A stretch of DNA of 64,000 bases, taken from positions 58,039-122,038 of the forward strand of contig CAYXZD010000013.1 of assembly GCA_964469565.1 (NCBI GenBank), given 5' to 3'. Both the position numbers and the translations under genes were made by a program. Under the pieces are notes generated by a model. The model searched no databases. It worked only from the letters and a program-made list of their open reading frames with translations, and had not been told where the DNA came from. The DNA is from GCA-2720975 sp964469565. GTDB lineage: Bacteria; Planctomycetota; UBA1135; GCA-002686595. Below are positions 27,872 through 36,580 of this stretch, in pieces (position 1 is the first letter of the stretch; each line of letters starts with the position of its first letter).

Positions 27872-29002
27872 CTAGAGCAGCCGGGAGATAGCCCTCGCAA
27901 TCCCTTCCCAGTCCACTTCTCCAGTCAGGTGGCACCAAGAGAGCCGAATGGCACCCGCGGCCCTTGCTTTGTCCAGACCCATGGCTTCAAGCACATGGCT
28001 CGGACGGTATTCATGCGAAGTGCACGCCGACCCATTGGATATGGCAACCTGGCCTTTGAGCACGACCATCAGGGCCTCGGAATCCACACCAGGGAACGAC
28101 ATGCTGATAGCGTGGGGCATGCAGGCCACGGGATCTCCATTGATGGCCGGCTCAAGGGGCATCAGCGCCGCCAGGGCGCGAGCGCGTTGGTCGAGACATG
28201 CGGCCTCTCGCTGACCGTGTTCTTCGATTGCTAGGTGGGCGGCGAGCCCCAAGCCCACAACCAAATGCACGGGGAGGGTTCCTGGCCGCACCCCTTGCTC
28301 CTGGCCGCCGCCGTATTGCAAGGGTGTCAGGGGCAAGGGGGAGAACTGGCGCCTGCGTGTGATCAGAGCACCCACGCCTTTTGGGGCATAGATTTTGTGA
28401 CCGCTGATGCTGACCATGTCGATGCGACTGCTCCGCAGGGGGTCGAGGTCCTTGCCAAACCCCTGAGCAGCATCGACGTGGAAAAACGCCTCAGACTTGC
28501 TCATTACTTCGCAAAACGCCTCAACGGGCTGAACAACTCCAGTCTCGTTGTTCACGTGCATAAGGGACACCAGCAGGGTGTCGGAGCGCAGGGCCGCTCT
28601 GAGATCCGCCGGGTCTGTCCATCCACGCTCATCTGCAGGCAGCAGCTCCACCTCAAAGCCACGCCTTGAGAGTTCCCAAAGGGGCTCGAGGATTGCTTTG
28701 TGCTCTAGGGGCGAACTGATGATGTGTTTGCGGCCCGTCCGTTCTCCCTCCTCGGCCAGGCCCAGGATCGCTAGGTTGTTGCTTTCTGTGGCGCCGCTGG
28801 TGAAGACGACCTCATCACGGTCGGCGGCGACCACTTTGGCCACTCGGTCACGAGCCTCCTGGGCAGCACGTTTGGCACGATTGCCGTATCCATGGGTGCG
28901 GCTGCCGGCATTACCGAACTCATCGGTCATGAATCGCAGGACTTCTTTGCACACCCGGGGCTCCATAGGGGTCGTTGCATTGCAGTCCAGGTAGATAGTC
29001 AC
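27872..29002 (-). CDS. dndA: Cysteine desulfurase DndA
   Basis: The 376-residue protein is a full-length NifS/IscS-type cysteine desulfurase. It shows TPMEPRV at the start, TSGATESNN, the PLP-binding lysine K203 in SISGHKIYAPKG, the RPGTLPV loop, and the active cysteine C327 in ISNGSACTSHEYRPSHVL. In Dnd systems DndA takes sulfur from L-cysteine as a persulfide and assembles the iron-sulfur cluster of DndC. The start is GTG 29002. It diverges from dndB with about 197 bases between the start codons, the standard dndA/dndBCDE arrangement. Two further minus-strand genes and the DUF262 nuclease lie downstream and may be read from the same promoter. Confidence 0.93.
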   Translation of the reverse strand: MTIYLDCNATTPMEPRVCKEVLRFMTDEFGNAGSRTHGYGNRAKRAAQEARDRVAKVVAADRDEVVFTSGATESNNLAILGLAEEGERTGRKHIISSPLEHKAILEPLWELSRRGFEVELLPADERGWTDPADLRAALRSDTLLVSLMHVNNETGVVQPVEAFCEVMSKSEAFFHVDAAQGFGKDLDPLRSSRIDMVSISGHKIYAPKGVGALITRRRQFSPLPLTPLQYGGGQEQGVRPGTLPVHLVVGLGLAAHLAIEEHGQREAACLDQRARALAALMPLEPAINGDPVACMPHAISMSFPGVDSEALMVVLKGQVAISNGSACTSHEYRPSHVLEAMGLDKARAAGAIRLSWCHLTGEVDWEGIARAISRLL

Positions 29003-29108
29003 GTGAAGGAGTGGAGGCGGGGGAAGCGGAAAGCAGTGAAACCGGGGACGCGTGAGCTTCGTCTATACAGGTCTATCGATTTCCGCACTTTGGATCAAGG
29101 GAAATAAA

Positions 29109-29148
29109 CTGACGTTTTCTATTTGGCGTAACCCGTCAGAATTTGACA
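29109..29148 (+). promoter_or_regulatory. Candidate dnd control region: inverted repeat next to a TTGACA box
   Basis: CTGACG at 29109-29114 and its exact complement CGTCAG at 29134-29139 form an inverted repeat with a 19-base spacer. A consensus -35 box TTGACA follows at 29143-29148, with only weak -10 candidates about 17-20 bases further on. The region lies between the divergent dndA and dndB. DndB is reported to repress dnd transcription in other bacteria, so this could be its operator; that is inference. Confidence 0.4.
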
Positions 29149-29199
29149 TACCCTGTTCCCCGCGTGCCGTACTACCCCGCAATTGGAGGCGCAATCCCC

Positions 29200-30318
29200 A
29201 TGACAACCACCTTCGGATACTCGTTTCCCGCCATTCGGGGCATCCAAGCCACGAGAGAGTACTTCGTGTCCATGGTGCCCCTGCACATGATCCCCAAGAT
29301 CTTCGAATTCGATGAGGAGTCCCCTCACCTGCCAGCTGAGATTCGAGCGCAGCGCACCCTCAACAAGGTTCGCATCCCAGAAATGGCGCGCTACATCCTG
29401 GACAACCCCAAGGGCTACGCGTTCTCGGCCCTGACGGCGTCAGTCGATGGGGAACTCCGATTCGACCCCCTCTCCAATGAGGGCGAAGAATCCCAGCGGG
29501 TCGGGGTGCTGCATGTCCCCATGGCCGCACGCTTCATCATCAACGATGGCCAGCACCGTCGTGCCGCTATCGAAGCGGCTCTGCGAGAGAACTCCGACCT
29601 AGCCTACGAGAGTATTGCTGTCGTCTTGTTCCACGACAGGGGCCTGAAGCGCTGCCAGCAGATGTTTGCGGACCTGAACCGATATGCCATTCGGCCCTCG
29701 AAATCCCTGGGGGTACTATACGACCATCGGGATGAGCGGTCTGAAATCGTCCGTCTGTTCGTAATGAAGTCGCTCAAGTTCCGTGAGGTGGTGGAAATGG
29801 AGAAGAGCGCCCTGTCTTCGGGTTCCCGAAAACTGTTTACCCTCAGTGCTATCTATACTGCGACAAAGGTATTGCTGAATGGCCGGGAGGGCGAGTCCAT
29901 CGAGCAGCGAGCTGACCGAGCCCAAGCGTTTTGGGAAGAGGTTGCCAAGCACTTCCCTGACTGGAAGCTCGTTCGTCAACGCAAGCTCTCCGCGGGCGAA
30001 GTGCGTCGCGACTTCATCCACTCACACGGTGTGGTGCTCCAGGCCATAGGTCGTGCGGGCCATGCGCTCATGAGCAAGCACCCCAAGAGGTGGAAGCCCG
30101 AGTTGGCCAAACTCGGGCAGCTGGACTGGTCCCGAAATAACTCCGCCCTCTGGGAGGGGCGGGCATTGGTGGGGGGGCGTGTTTCCAAGTCCGGTCAAAA
30201 CGTCACACTGACGACGAACGTCTTGAAAAAACAAATGGGCCTCGAGCTCACCGCCGACGAGAACCGCCTCGAAAAGGCCTACAATCGCAATAAGCATGCC
30301 GAACTCAGCTCCGTCTAA
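29200..30318 (+). CDS. dndB: DndB, DGQHR-domain dnd regulatory protein
   Basis: The 372-residue product begins MTTTFGYSFPAIRGIQATREY and contains the family motif DGQHR in ARFIINDGQHRRAAIEAAL, then FADLNRYAIRPSKSL and a helical C-terminus. A good Shine-Dalgarno GGAGG at 29185-29189 fixes ATG 29200; the frame upstream of it is not conserved-looking. DndB is not essential for the sulfur modification but affects its frequency and acts as a transcriptional regulator of the dnd operon in studied strains. The 3' end overlaps dndC by 23 bases. Confidence 0.92.
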   Translation: MTTTFGYSFPAIRGIQATREYFVSMVPLHMIPKIFEFDEESPHLPAEIRAQRTLNKVRIPEMARYILDNPKGYAFSALTASVDGELRFDPLSNEGEESQRVGVLHVPMAARFIINDGQHRRAAIEAALRENSDLAYESIAVVLFHDRGLKRCQQMFADLNRYAIRPSKSLGVLYDHRDERSEIVRLFVMKSLKFREVVEMEKSALSSGSRKLFTLSAIYTATKVLLNGREGESIEQRADRAQAFWEEVAKHFPDWKLVRQRKLSAGEVRRDFIHSHGVVLQAIGRAGHALMSKHPKRWKPELAKLGQLDWSRNNSALWEGRALVGGRVSKSGQNVTLTTNVLKKQMGLELTADENRLEKAYNRNKHAELSSV

Positions 30319-31897
30319 GCCCGCCTCCGCCTTTGACGCCTCGGGGATCAAGTCGGCGATTGACGAATTGGTCGAGGAAATCCGTGCCCTGTATTTGCTG
30401 GACGAAGTTCCTTGGGTCGTTGGCTACAGCGGCGGCAAGGATTCCACGGCCGTACTGCAACTGACCTGGATGGCCGTGAGCGGATTACCTGTGGAGAAAC
30501 GCCACAAACCGGTGCACGTGATCAGCACGGACACCCTAGTGGAGAACCCCATCGTTGCTTCTTGGGTATCTCATTCCCTGAAGGTGATGGCGGAGAGCGC
30601 GGAATCAGAAGATCTGCCGATAAAGCCTCATCGCCTGACGCCCACGGTCCAGAATTCGTTTTGGGTAAACCTCCTGGGCAAAGGCTATCCTGCTCCCCGG
30701 CACAAGTTCCGTTGGTGTACCGAGCGCCTAAAGATCATGCCCTCAAACGCGTTCATCAACGATGTCGTCCAGACGTGCGGGGAGGTAATTCTTCTTTTGG
30801 GCACGCGCAAGGCCGAGAGCGTAGCGCGGGCCAAGTCGATGGCCAAGCACGAAGCCAAGAGGCTCAGAGCCAGATTGAGTCCGAACGCGTCACTTCCGAA
30901 TTCGCAAATCTACTCCCCTGTAGAGGATTGGTCCAACGACGACGTCTGGCTGTTCCTCATGCAGTACGAAAACCCCTGGGGATACAATAATAAGGATCTC
31001 CTCACTATGTACCAGGGGGCTACCCAGGATGGCGAATGTCCACTTGTCGTGGACACCACGACGCCTAGTTGTGGGGACAGTCGCTTCGGGTGCTGGGTCT
31101 GCACAATGGTGAGCGAGGATCGCTCGATGCGCGCGATGATCCAGAACGACGGAGAGAAACATTGGATGCTGCCACTCCTGAAGTTCCGGGATCGGTTGGC
31201 TGTCAGGAACGATGAAGGAAAGTGGGACGACCGCTCCCTGCGCGATTGGAGACGGCTTGCAGGGAATACGACCCTGCACAATGGGCGCCTCGTGCATGGC
31301 CCCTATACCCAGGCCACGCGCGAGGAATGGCTCAAGGAGCTGTTGCTGGTCCAGAAGTGGCTTGCGGAGAACGGGCCCGCAGAAGTTAGCGATGCCCAAC
31401 TCATCACTCTCGCCGAGCTTGAAGAGATCAGGCGAATCTGGGTCGTGGACAAGCACGAGATTGAAGACCTCCTGCCGCAAATCTATGAGGAATCCCTGGG
31501 GCAGGAGTATCCGGGGGTGCCTTTCCACCAAAACGGCGCGCTTGGCAAAGAAGAGCTGAGCACCTTGAGGGACATCTGTGAGGAAGACGGTGGTGAAGCT
31601 GGCACGATGCTCTATCAATTGCTGCGTGGCCTCCTCGACGTGGAACAGCGGTTTCGAACCATGTCCAAGCGCAAGGGGTTGTATGGGGAACTGGAACGAG
31701 TGATTCGCGCCCATCAGTTTGGCACTGAGGAGGCCGCTCTGGAGAGCGCGCTTAAGAAGAGGCAAAGACAGGACGCAAACGAAAGGAAATTCGATGTCGT
31801 AGCGGAACCCACCCCCAATCATGAACCAAGTGCTGAGGACGCACCTGCTCCTGGCCACTTGCCCTTCGAAAACCACCCCAATCCACAGCCAGCTTGA
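30296..31897 (+). CDS. dndC: DndC, PAPS-reductase-like ATP pyrophosphatase with iron-sulfur cluster
   Basis: The 533-residue protein has the PP-loop SGGKDS at residues 45-50, the PAPS-reductase-like block KGYPAPRHKFRWCTERLK, and a cysteine cluster CGDSRFGCWVCTMVSEDRS expected to hold the 4Fe-4S cluster in DndC. It is the enzyme thought to activate the DNA backbone by adenylation and transfer sulfur onto it together with DndD and DndE. The length fits DndC (about 500 residues). It overlaps dndB by 23 bases, and the likely dndD start lies 4 bases past its stop. Confidence 0.94.
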   Translation: MPNSAPSKPASAFDASGIKSAIDELVEEIRALYLLDEVPWVVGYSGGKDSTAVLQLTWMAVSGLPVEKRHKPVHVISTDTLVENPIVASWVSHSLKVMAESAESEDLPIKPHRLTPTVQNSFWVNLLGKGYPAPRHKFRWCTERLKIMPSNAFINDVVQTCGEVILLLGTRKAESVARAKSMAKHEAKRLRARLSPNASLPNSQIYSPVEDWSNDDVWLFLMQYENPWGYNNKDLLTMYQGATQDGECPLVVDTTTPSCGDSRFGCWVCTMVSEDRSMRAMIQNDGEKHWMLPLLKFRDRLAVRNDEGKWDDRSLRDWRRLAGNTTLHNGRLVHGPYTQATREEWLKELLLVQKWLAENGPAEVSDAQLITLAELEEIRRIWVVDKHEIEDLLPQIYEESLGQEYPGVPFHQNGALGKEELSTLRDICEEDGGEAGTMLYQLLRGLLDVEQRFRTMSKRKGLYGELERVIRAHQFGTEEAALESALKKRQRQDANERKFDVVAEPTPNHEPSAEDAPAPGHLPFENHPNPQPA

Positions 31898-31901
31898 GAA
31901 T

Positions 31902-33881
31902 TTGCAGCTAACAGAACTCACCCTGCACGACTTCCGCACTTACGGGGGTCTCCACACAATTCAACTCAAGCCCAAGTCGCCGCGGGAACCGATCATCTTG
32001 TTCGGGGGACTCAATGGCGCAGGGAAGACCACCCTTCTAGATGCCCTACAGCTGGTTCTCTACGGAAAGAGAGCGCGATGCGCTAGTCGGGGGGAGCAGT
32101 CGTATAGGGACTATCTGCGCGACTCGATACACCGGAACTCCGATCTCGCCGACGGATCCAGCATCGAGCTGACATTCACCCATGCCAGCGAAGGGAATCT
32201 GCACGAGTACCGCGTTTCCAGAAGCTGGCGTAGAACGGGTAGTGGGGTGGTGGAGCGGGTAGACGTCGAAGTGGATGGCGCCCCAGATTCGGTGCTCTCC
32301 GAGCACTGGGAGGAGCGTGTGGATGACTTTGCTCCGCACCGTATTGCACACCTGTTCTTCTTTGATGGCGAGAAGATTGAAGCTCTGGCGGATGAGAAGC
32401 AATCAGCACAAATCGTCCGCACGGCCCTCCATTCCCTGTTGGGATTGGACTTGGTAGACCGCCTCAAGGGTGATCTCACTGTTCTTGATCGCAAGATCCG
32501 GAAGGACATGCGCGGAGAGTCTGACAAGGCTGCGTTAGAAACTCTGGATAAGGGTTTTACCCAACTCAAGTCGCAGTTGGAGGGGGCCCATAGTGAGCGC
32601 GCCACATGGCAATCGAATCTCGATGGCGCGCGAAAAAAACTCTCGAAAGCCGACGAGGTGTATAGGCAGGAAGGCGGAGAACTCTCCGAGCGGCGGGCAG
32701 AAACTGAGCGGGAGGAGGCCGGACTCAGGGCTCAAGTTGCGCAGATTCGTGACCAGCTTTCCGAGAGGATGGCTGCAGGAGTGTTACCGTTTGGACAGGT
32801 CGGGGCTCTCCTTGGGCGCATGTCCGACCAAGCTGCGGCGGAAGGACGAGCCCAACAATCGTCTGCCATGGTCTCTGCCCTTGAAAAGCGTGACCGAGAG
32901 CTAGTGAGATTCGTGGAGTCCAGCCTTCCCGAGATTCCACAGAAGATCTTGACCGCCTACCTGGCCGAAGACCGCCACCGCCGCGAGGAAGAGTCTGCTT
33001 CTGAAAAAGTACTGGGTCTTGATGAGACTGATGCACAGGCCTTGGATCAGTTGTTTCAAATCGCCTTGCCAGCTGCGGTCTCTGAAGCGAAAAGCCTGGC
33101 AAGCGACCTCGAACGGGTGCAGGAAGCTTCCATCCGGATCGCACGACTGCTTGAAGAAACCCCAGAAGAAGAGTCCGTAAGGGATTTGCTTGTCAAGAGG
33201 GTGAAGGCTGAAGAGCGCGTGCGGACCCTAGAGGCCGAGTGCGCTGCGAGAGATGATGAACTCGCTCGCCTGTCTAGTGACAAGGACTCGATGGAACGGG
33301 AGTATCTAAAGGAGTTATCAAGAGAACTGGACCTGACAACGGATCGGGAGCAGGAGGTTCGCCTTACAGAAAAGATTGCTGAATCGCGTAACACGCTCGA
33401 TCGCTTTCGCCAAATCATCCTAGAGAGAAACCTCGCGCGAGTCGAGTCTGCGATCTTCGATAGCTTTCATTCGTTGATCCGCAAGGAAGAGATGATCCGC
33501 TCTCTCCGAATCGACCCCGACACCTTTGCAATCATCCTTACAGGCCCAGATAAGAAAGCATTCCCGAATCAACGGCTTTCCGCAGGTGAGAGGCAACTGC
33601 TGGCCGTGGCGACTCTGTGGGGGTTGGCCCGCGTAGCTGGACTTCCGCTTCCGGTCGTTATCGACACGCCGCTCGGCCGATTGGATTCTGAGCATCGCAC
33701 CCGTATTGTCAATTCGTATTTTCCTAGGGCCAGTCACCAGGTCTTGCTACTTTCGACGGACGAAGAGATCAAGGAAAGGCGCCTCGCCGAACTCGGTCCC
33801 TATATAGGCCGCTCATACCTGCTTGAGTACAAGGCCGACGAAGACTGCACGGTCATCGAAGAAGGCTATTTTTGGATCTAG
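31902..33881 (+). CDS. dndD: DndD, ABC/SMC-type ATPase of the phosphorothioation complex
   Basis: The protein shows Walker A GGLNGAGKTTLLDALQLVLYG, the conserved LFFFDGEKIEALAD, coiled-coil arms, a signature FPNQRLSAGERQLLAVATL and Walker B PVVIDTPLGRLDSEH. DndD supplies ATPase activity and is linked to DNA nicking for sulfur insertion. The start is a judgement: TTG 31902 gives LQLTELTLHDFRTYGGLHTI, which aligns with the usual DndD N-terminus and lies 4 bases after the dndC stop. An ATG at 31821 would overlap dndC by 77 bases and add 27 residues that do not look conserved. It is followed by dndE after 2 bases. Confidence 0.92.
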   Translation: MQLTELTLHDFRTYGGLHTIQLKPKSPREPIILFGGLNGAGKTTLLDALQLVLYGKRARCASRGEQSYRDYLRDSIHRNSDLADGSSIELTFTHASEGNLHEYRVSRSWRRTGSGVVERVDVEVDGAPDSVLSEHWEERVDDFAPHRIAHLFFFDGEKIEALADEKQSAQIVRTALHSLLGLDLVDRLKGDLTVLDRKIRKDMRGESDKAALETLDKGFTQLKSQLEGAHSERATWQSNLDGARKKLSKADEVYRQEGGELSERRAETEREEAGLRAQVAQIRDQLSERMAAGVLPFGQVGALLGRMSDQAAAEGRAQQSSAMVSALEKRDRELVRFVESSLPEIPQKILTAYLAEDRHRREEESASEKVLGLDETDAQALDQLFQIALPAAVSEAKSLASDLERVQEASIRIARLLEETPEEESVRDLLVKRVKAEERVRTLEAECAARDDELARLSSDKDSMEREYLKELSRELDLTTDREQEVRLTEKIAESRNTLDRFRQIILERNLARVESAIFDSFHSLIRKEEMIRSLRIDPDTFAIILTGPDKKAFPNQRLSAGERQLLAVATLWGLARVAGLPLPVVIDTPLGRLDSEHRTRIVNSYFPRASHQVLLLSTDEEIKERRLAELGPYIGRSYLLEYKADEDCTVIEEGYFWI

Positions 33882-33883
33882 TT

Positions 33884-34306
33884 ATGCCCGTAGAACAGAT
33901 CAGACTCTCCCAGGCAGCCAAGGATCAGTTAGTTAGACTCAAACGCCGTACGCGCATCAAGAACTGGAACACTCTATGCCGTTGGGCGCTTTGCCGTTCC
34001 CTCGCTGAGCCCTCAAAGCCATCCCCGGTGAAGATACCCGCCGATAGCTCCGTCGAGATGACGTGGAGGATCTTCGGTGGCACCCATCACAGGGTATACT
34101 GGGCACTCATCAGGCAGCGCTGTAAGGAAGACGGCTTCGATCTCACAGACGACGTCTGCGCGGAACAGTTTCGTCTCCATCTCCATCGAGGTGTCGCCTA
34201 CTTAGCGGGTGACAAGACGATTCGGAACATCGAGGACTTGGTTAAGCTAGGCAGTAGGCAAATGCTCGATTCGGATCTAGGGACGAAATCAGCTAATAGC
34301 AACTAG
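33884..34306 (+). CDS. dndE: DndE, small DNA-binding subunit of the phosphorothioation complex
   Basis: From ATG 33884, 2 bases after the dndD stop, the product is 140 residues. It has the characteristic N-terminal block RLSQAAKDQLVRLKRRTRIKNWNTLCRWALC of DndE, a basic ribbon-helix-helix-like surface, then FGGTHHRVYWALIRQRCKEDG and LHLHRGVAYLAG. DndE binds nicked double-stranded DNA as a tetramer in studied systems and is required for modification. No dndFGH genes follow; the next recognisable sequence is an IS1380-type remnant. Confidence 0.92.
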   Translation: MPVEQIRLSQAAKDQLVRLKRRTRIKNWNTLCRWALCRSLAEPSKPSPVKIPADSSVEMTWRIFGGTHHRVYWALIRQRCKEDGFDLTDDVCAEQFRLHLHRGVAYLAGDKTIRNIEDLVKLGSRQMLDSDLGTKSANSN

Positions 34307-34609
34307 GGTGCCATCACGGGTAGGCTCGGTAGGAGTAGCGTTCAGCGAGCCAGCACTCCCCTCGTGTGAAAAGGACCTCTTACGTGAGTGACAGCTAACC
34401 CGGATCGGTCACAAGTGTCCGGTGCGAGGCTCAATTGTCACTCGCGAGAGCCTGAAGCGTGACATTGAAGGGCTGAAGCGTGAGATGCCCGCTTGCTTTT
34501 CCCCCGGGTGCATCGACTTGGGCCCAGATTGCCCCGGTTTTATTCGCCCCCTGAGCGTCTAGACACACCACTGTCTGGGCTTTGCTCTGCTTTCTCGGCT
34601 TCTTGACGT

Positions 34610-34866
34610 TTAGGCCGAGCAGAGAGATGGCGGCCGCAGGGCCAGTCGCGCCATGGCCCCGAGGAATGCGTCTCTCGATGGACACGTCTCGTTCATGCGA
34701 ACCCAGACTCTCCGCGCCGTCAACTTCACACTGGCCCCGATCTTGAGCAGCTTCTCGGGGATCGTGTGACACAGCACCCTTGCCATATCCGTTCCCTGCA
34801 GCGCCAGTCACCCCAAATCCGCCAGCAGCTCGTCTGCGATCGAGGAGGCTTTTTTGCGCGATGCAT
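34610..34866 (-). pseudogene. Remnant of an IS1380-family transposase (C-terminal part)
   Basis: On the minus strand the frame reads KKASSIADELLADLG, an in-frame stop, then MARVLCHTIPEKLLKIGA, VKLTARRVWVRMNETCP and FLGAMARLALRP. This resembles the end of IS1380-group DDE transposases (LCHTVPEKLLKIGA.V..TVRRVWV). Only the C-terminal part remains and it is interrupted. The rest of the 650-base space between dndE and the DUF3050 gene holds no other gene that I can support. The remnant marks the right boundary of the defence island. Confidence 0.7.
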
Positions 34867-34957
34867 GAGAGCGATCCGGGTTAGGGGAACCACTGAGCTA
34901 GGTAAGAGTTCCCGTCGGGGCCTACTCACGCACTGAGGTCCTGATAGAATCAGGCAA

Positions 34958-35740
34958 ATGTTCGAACAGCAGTGCGACAATCCCTTCTTGGAGTTGGAGC
35001 GGGCGCTCTCACCTAGCCGTGAAGCAGTGCTCAGCCACCCTATTTACCGCTGCATTGAAGAGGCAGAGGATCTGAAGCGATTCATGGAGACCCATGTGTT
35101 CGCCGTATGGGATTTCATGACTCTCCTCAAGCGATTGCAGGCCGAGGTGACTTGTGTCGACACGAATTGGCGACCCGCCGGAGATCCTGGAATACGGCGA
35201 TTGATCAACGAGATTGTTCTTGGAGAAGAGACCGATGAGGTTTCCCAGGGACGATTCCTCAGCCACTTGGAGTTGTACCTAGAGGCCATGCATGAAGTGG
35301 GTGCGGATACCGGTCCGATTCAGGCTTTTTTGGGTCATCTTGACGAGGGAGTCGAGCCCGAGCAGGCCCTCGTCCTCGCCCAAGCCCCCTCTTGTGCTCT
35401 CGCCTTTTCTGGCTGGACTTGGCGGTTGGCAAGTCAGGGGACTATCCATGAAGTCGCGGCAGCCTTTCTGTTCGGCCGTGAGGATTTGATCCCGGATATG
35501 TTCCGTAAAGTGCTCGCCGCGCTTGGTCCAAATGGCACGCTCCTGCGTTTGTATATTGAACGCCACATTCATCTCGATGAGGGCGAGCACGGCCCCATGG
35601 CTCGCAAACTCCTGGAATCGCTCTGCGCAGATGTAGAGGGTCATTGGGTTGATGCTCGTAATACAGCTATCGAGTCCTTGCGCTTGCGCAAGCAACTCTG
35701 GGATGGAGTCACTCTCGGCGGACCGCATCCTCCAAGCTAG
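34958..35740 (+). CDS. DUF3050 (heme-oxygenase-like fold) protein
   Basis: The 260-residue helical protein starts with LSHPIYRCIEEAEDLKRFMETHVFAVWDFMTLLKRLQ and has NEIVLGEETDE, RHIHLDEGEHGPMARKLLESL and a C-terminal helix. These blocks match DUF3050, related to heme-oxygenase-like diiron proteins. The conserved histidine and glutamate residues (ETHVFAVWDF, HIHLDEGEHG) would be the metal ligands. Members are linked to oxidase steps in small-molecule pathways, but there is no pathway context here. A TAGAAT box ends 7 bases before the ATG and no Shine-Dalgarno is seen. Confidence 0.82.
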   Translation: MFEQQCDNPFLELERALSPSREAVLSHPIYRCIEEAEDLKRFMETHVFAVWDFMTLLKRLQAEVTCVDTNWRPAGDPGIRRLINEIVLGEETDEVSQGRFLSHLELYLEAMHEVGADTGPIQAFLGHLDEGVEPEQALVLAQAPSCALAFSGWTWRLASQGTIHEVAAAFLFGREDLIPDMFRKVLAALGPNGTLLRLYIERHIHLDEGEHGPMARKLLESLCADVEGHWVDARNTAIESLRLRKQLWDGVTLGGPHPPS

Positions 35741-36580
35741 ACCAGCGATGGAAGAATAGTCTGCGGTATGTGCCTCCAGTGGCTATTTGAAGCTCGGGGT
35801 GAGGCGGAGGAGTCACACCGGGCCGTTCCCAAGGAAGAGGATCTTCCCCCAACCACTTTCAGGCAACGGCCCGCCCAGGCCCAACCCGTATCGCCGCATT
35901 TGTTCCGTGCAACGTGCTGAAATGAAAAAGTACAGGATCTCGTGAGCTGACTCCACCCCAGCTGCGTCTGGCACTGGGGTGTGCTTCCCTGAAGGGCAGT
36001 CGTAGTTGCGGCCACTAGAGGCTTGCCCGAGTAAAAGGCGTTTCAATCTAGATACAACCCGCCAGGAGCTGAACTGCGTTGTGTAGGGGCCCTGGATCAA
36101 GGGCAATTCATCTGCTCGCTTTTTGGGTTCTACCCACGCAGTCATAGGGCATGAATTGATGCCGAGGAGTCTCCTTAGCGGTGCCTGCCGGTTTCATTGC
36201 GAGGCGCAAGGAACAATCGGGCCGAGTAACCCATTGCTTGATCCGCGATGACCGCACTAGAAGACAGTTCTGCACATCTGCGGTACTCGTCGATCCGCTT
36301 TCAATTGCAGTAATCGTCAACGAACCGGCCTTCCTCTCCGTCGGATACGTTTTCCGTGCCGGATTCTCCTAGAGCACGGAGGATCTCCTCAACCTCCGCT
36401 CGCCGTGTGTCGACCCGTTTTGCGAGTGCCCCGCAAAAGGGGAGCACCCCTTTCTATTGAAACGAGGCAACCCGCTTCTCGAGTCCAGTGCTCCTAGATC
36501 CTCATCGTAGACGCACAACAGGGATGATGTCAGGAGTTGTGTTTCCTCCCGAAGAAACACTCACGGAAAACTACCTAGCC
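35741..36580. other. 840-base stretch without a convincing gene
   Basis: Short open frames occur on both strands but none has a start signal, composition or similarity that supports it. Two overlapping hairpins near 36418-36453 are listed separately. The stretch may hold decayed mobile DNA, but no transposase block can be read. Confidence 0.5.
36418..36453 (-). terminator. Overlapping hairpins, candidate terminator after the DUF1579 gene
   Basis: TTTTGCG at 36418-36424 pairs with CGCAAAA at 36432-36438, and AAAGGGG at 36436-36442 pairs with CCCCTTT at 36447-36453. The two stems share three bases, so only one can form fully at a time. Read on the minus strand, the second stem ends in TTTTGC, as expected for a terminator 130 bases past the DUF1579 stop. 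Confidence 0.4.

Noticed and set aside
30890..31939. 349-codon minus-strand open frame opposite dndC
   Set aside because: Antisense shadow of dndC, with no recognisable motif.
34431..34811. 126-codon minus-strand open frame beyond dndE
   Set aside because: The real signal in this stretch is in another frame, an IS1380-type transposase remnant with stops.
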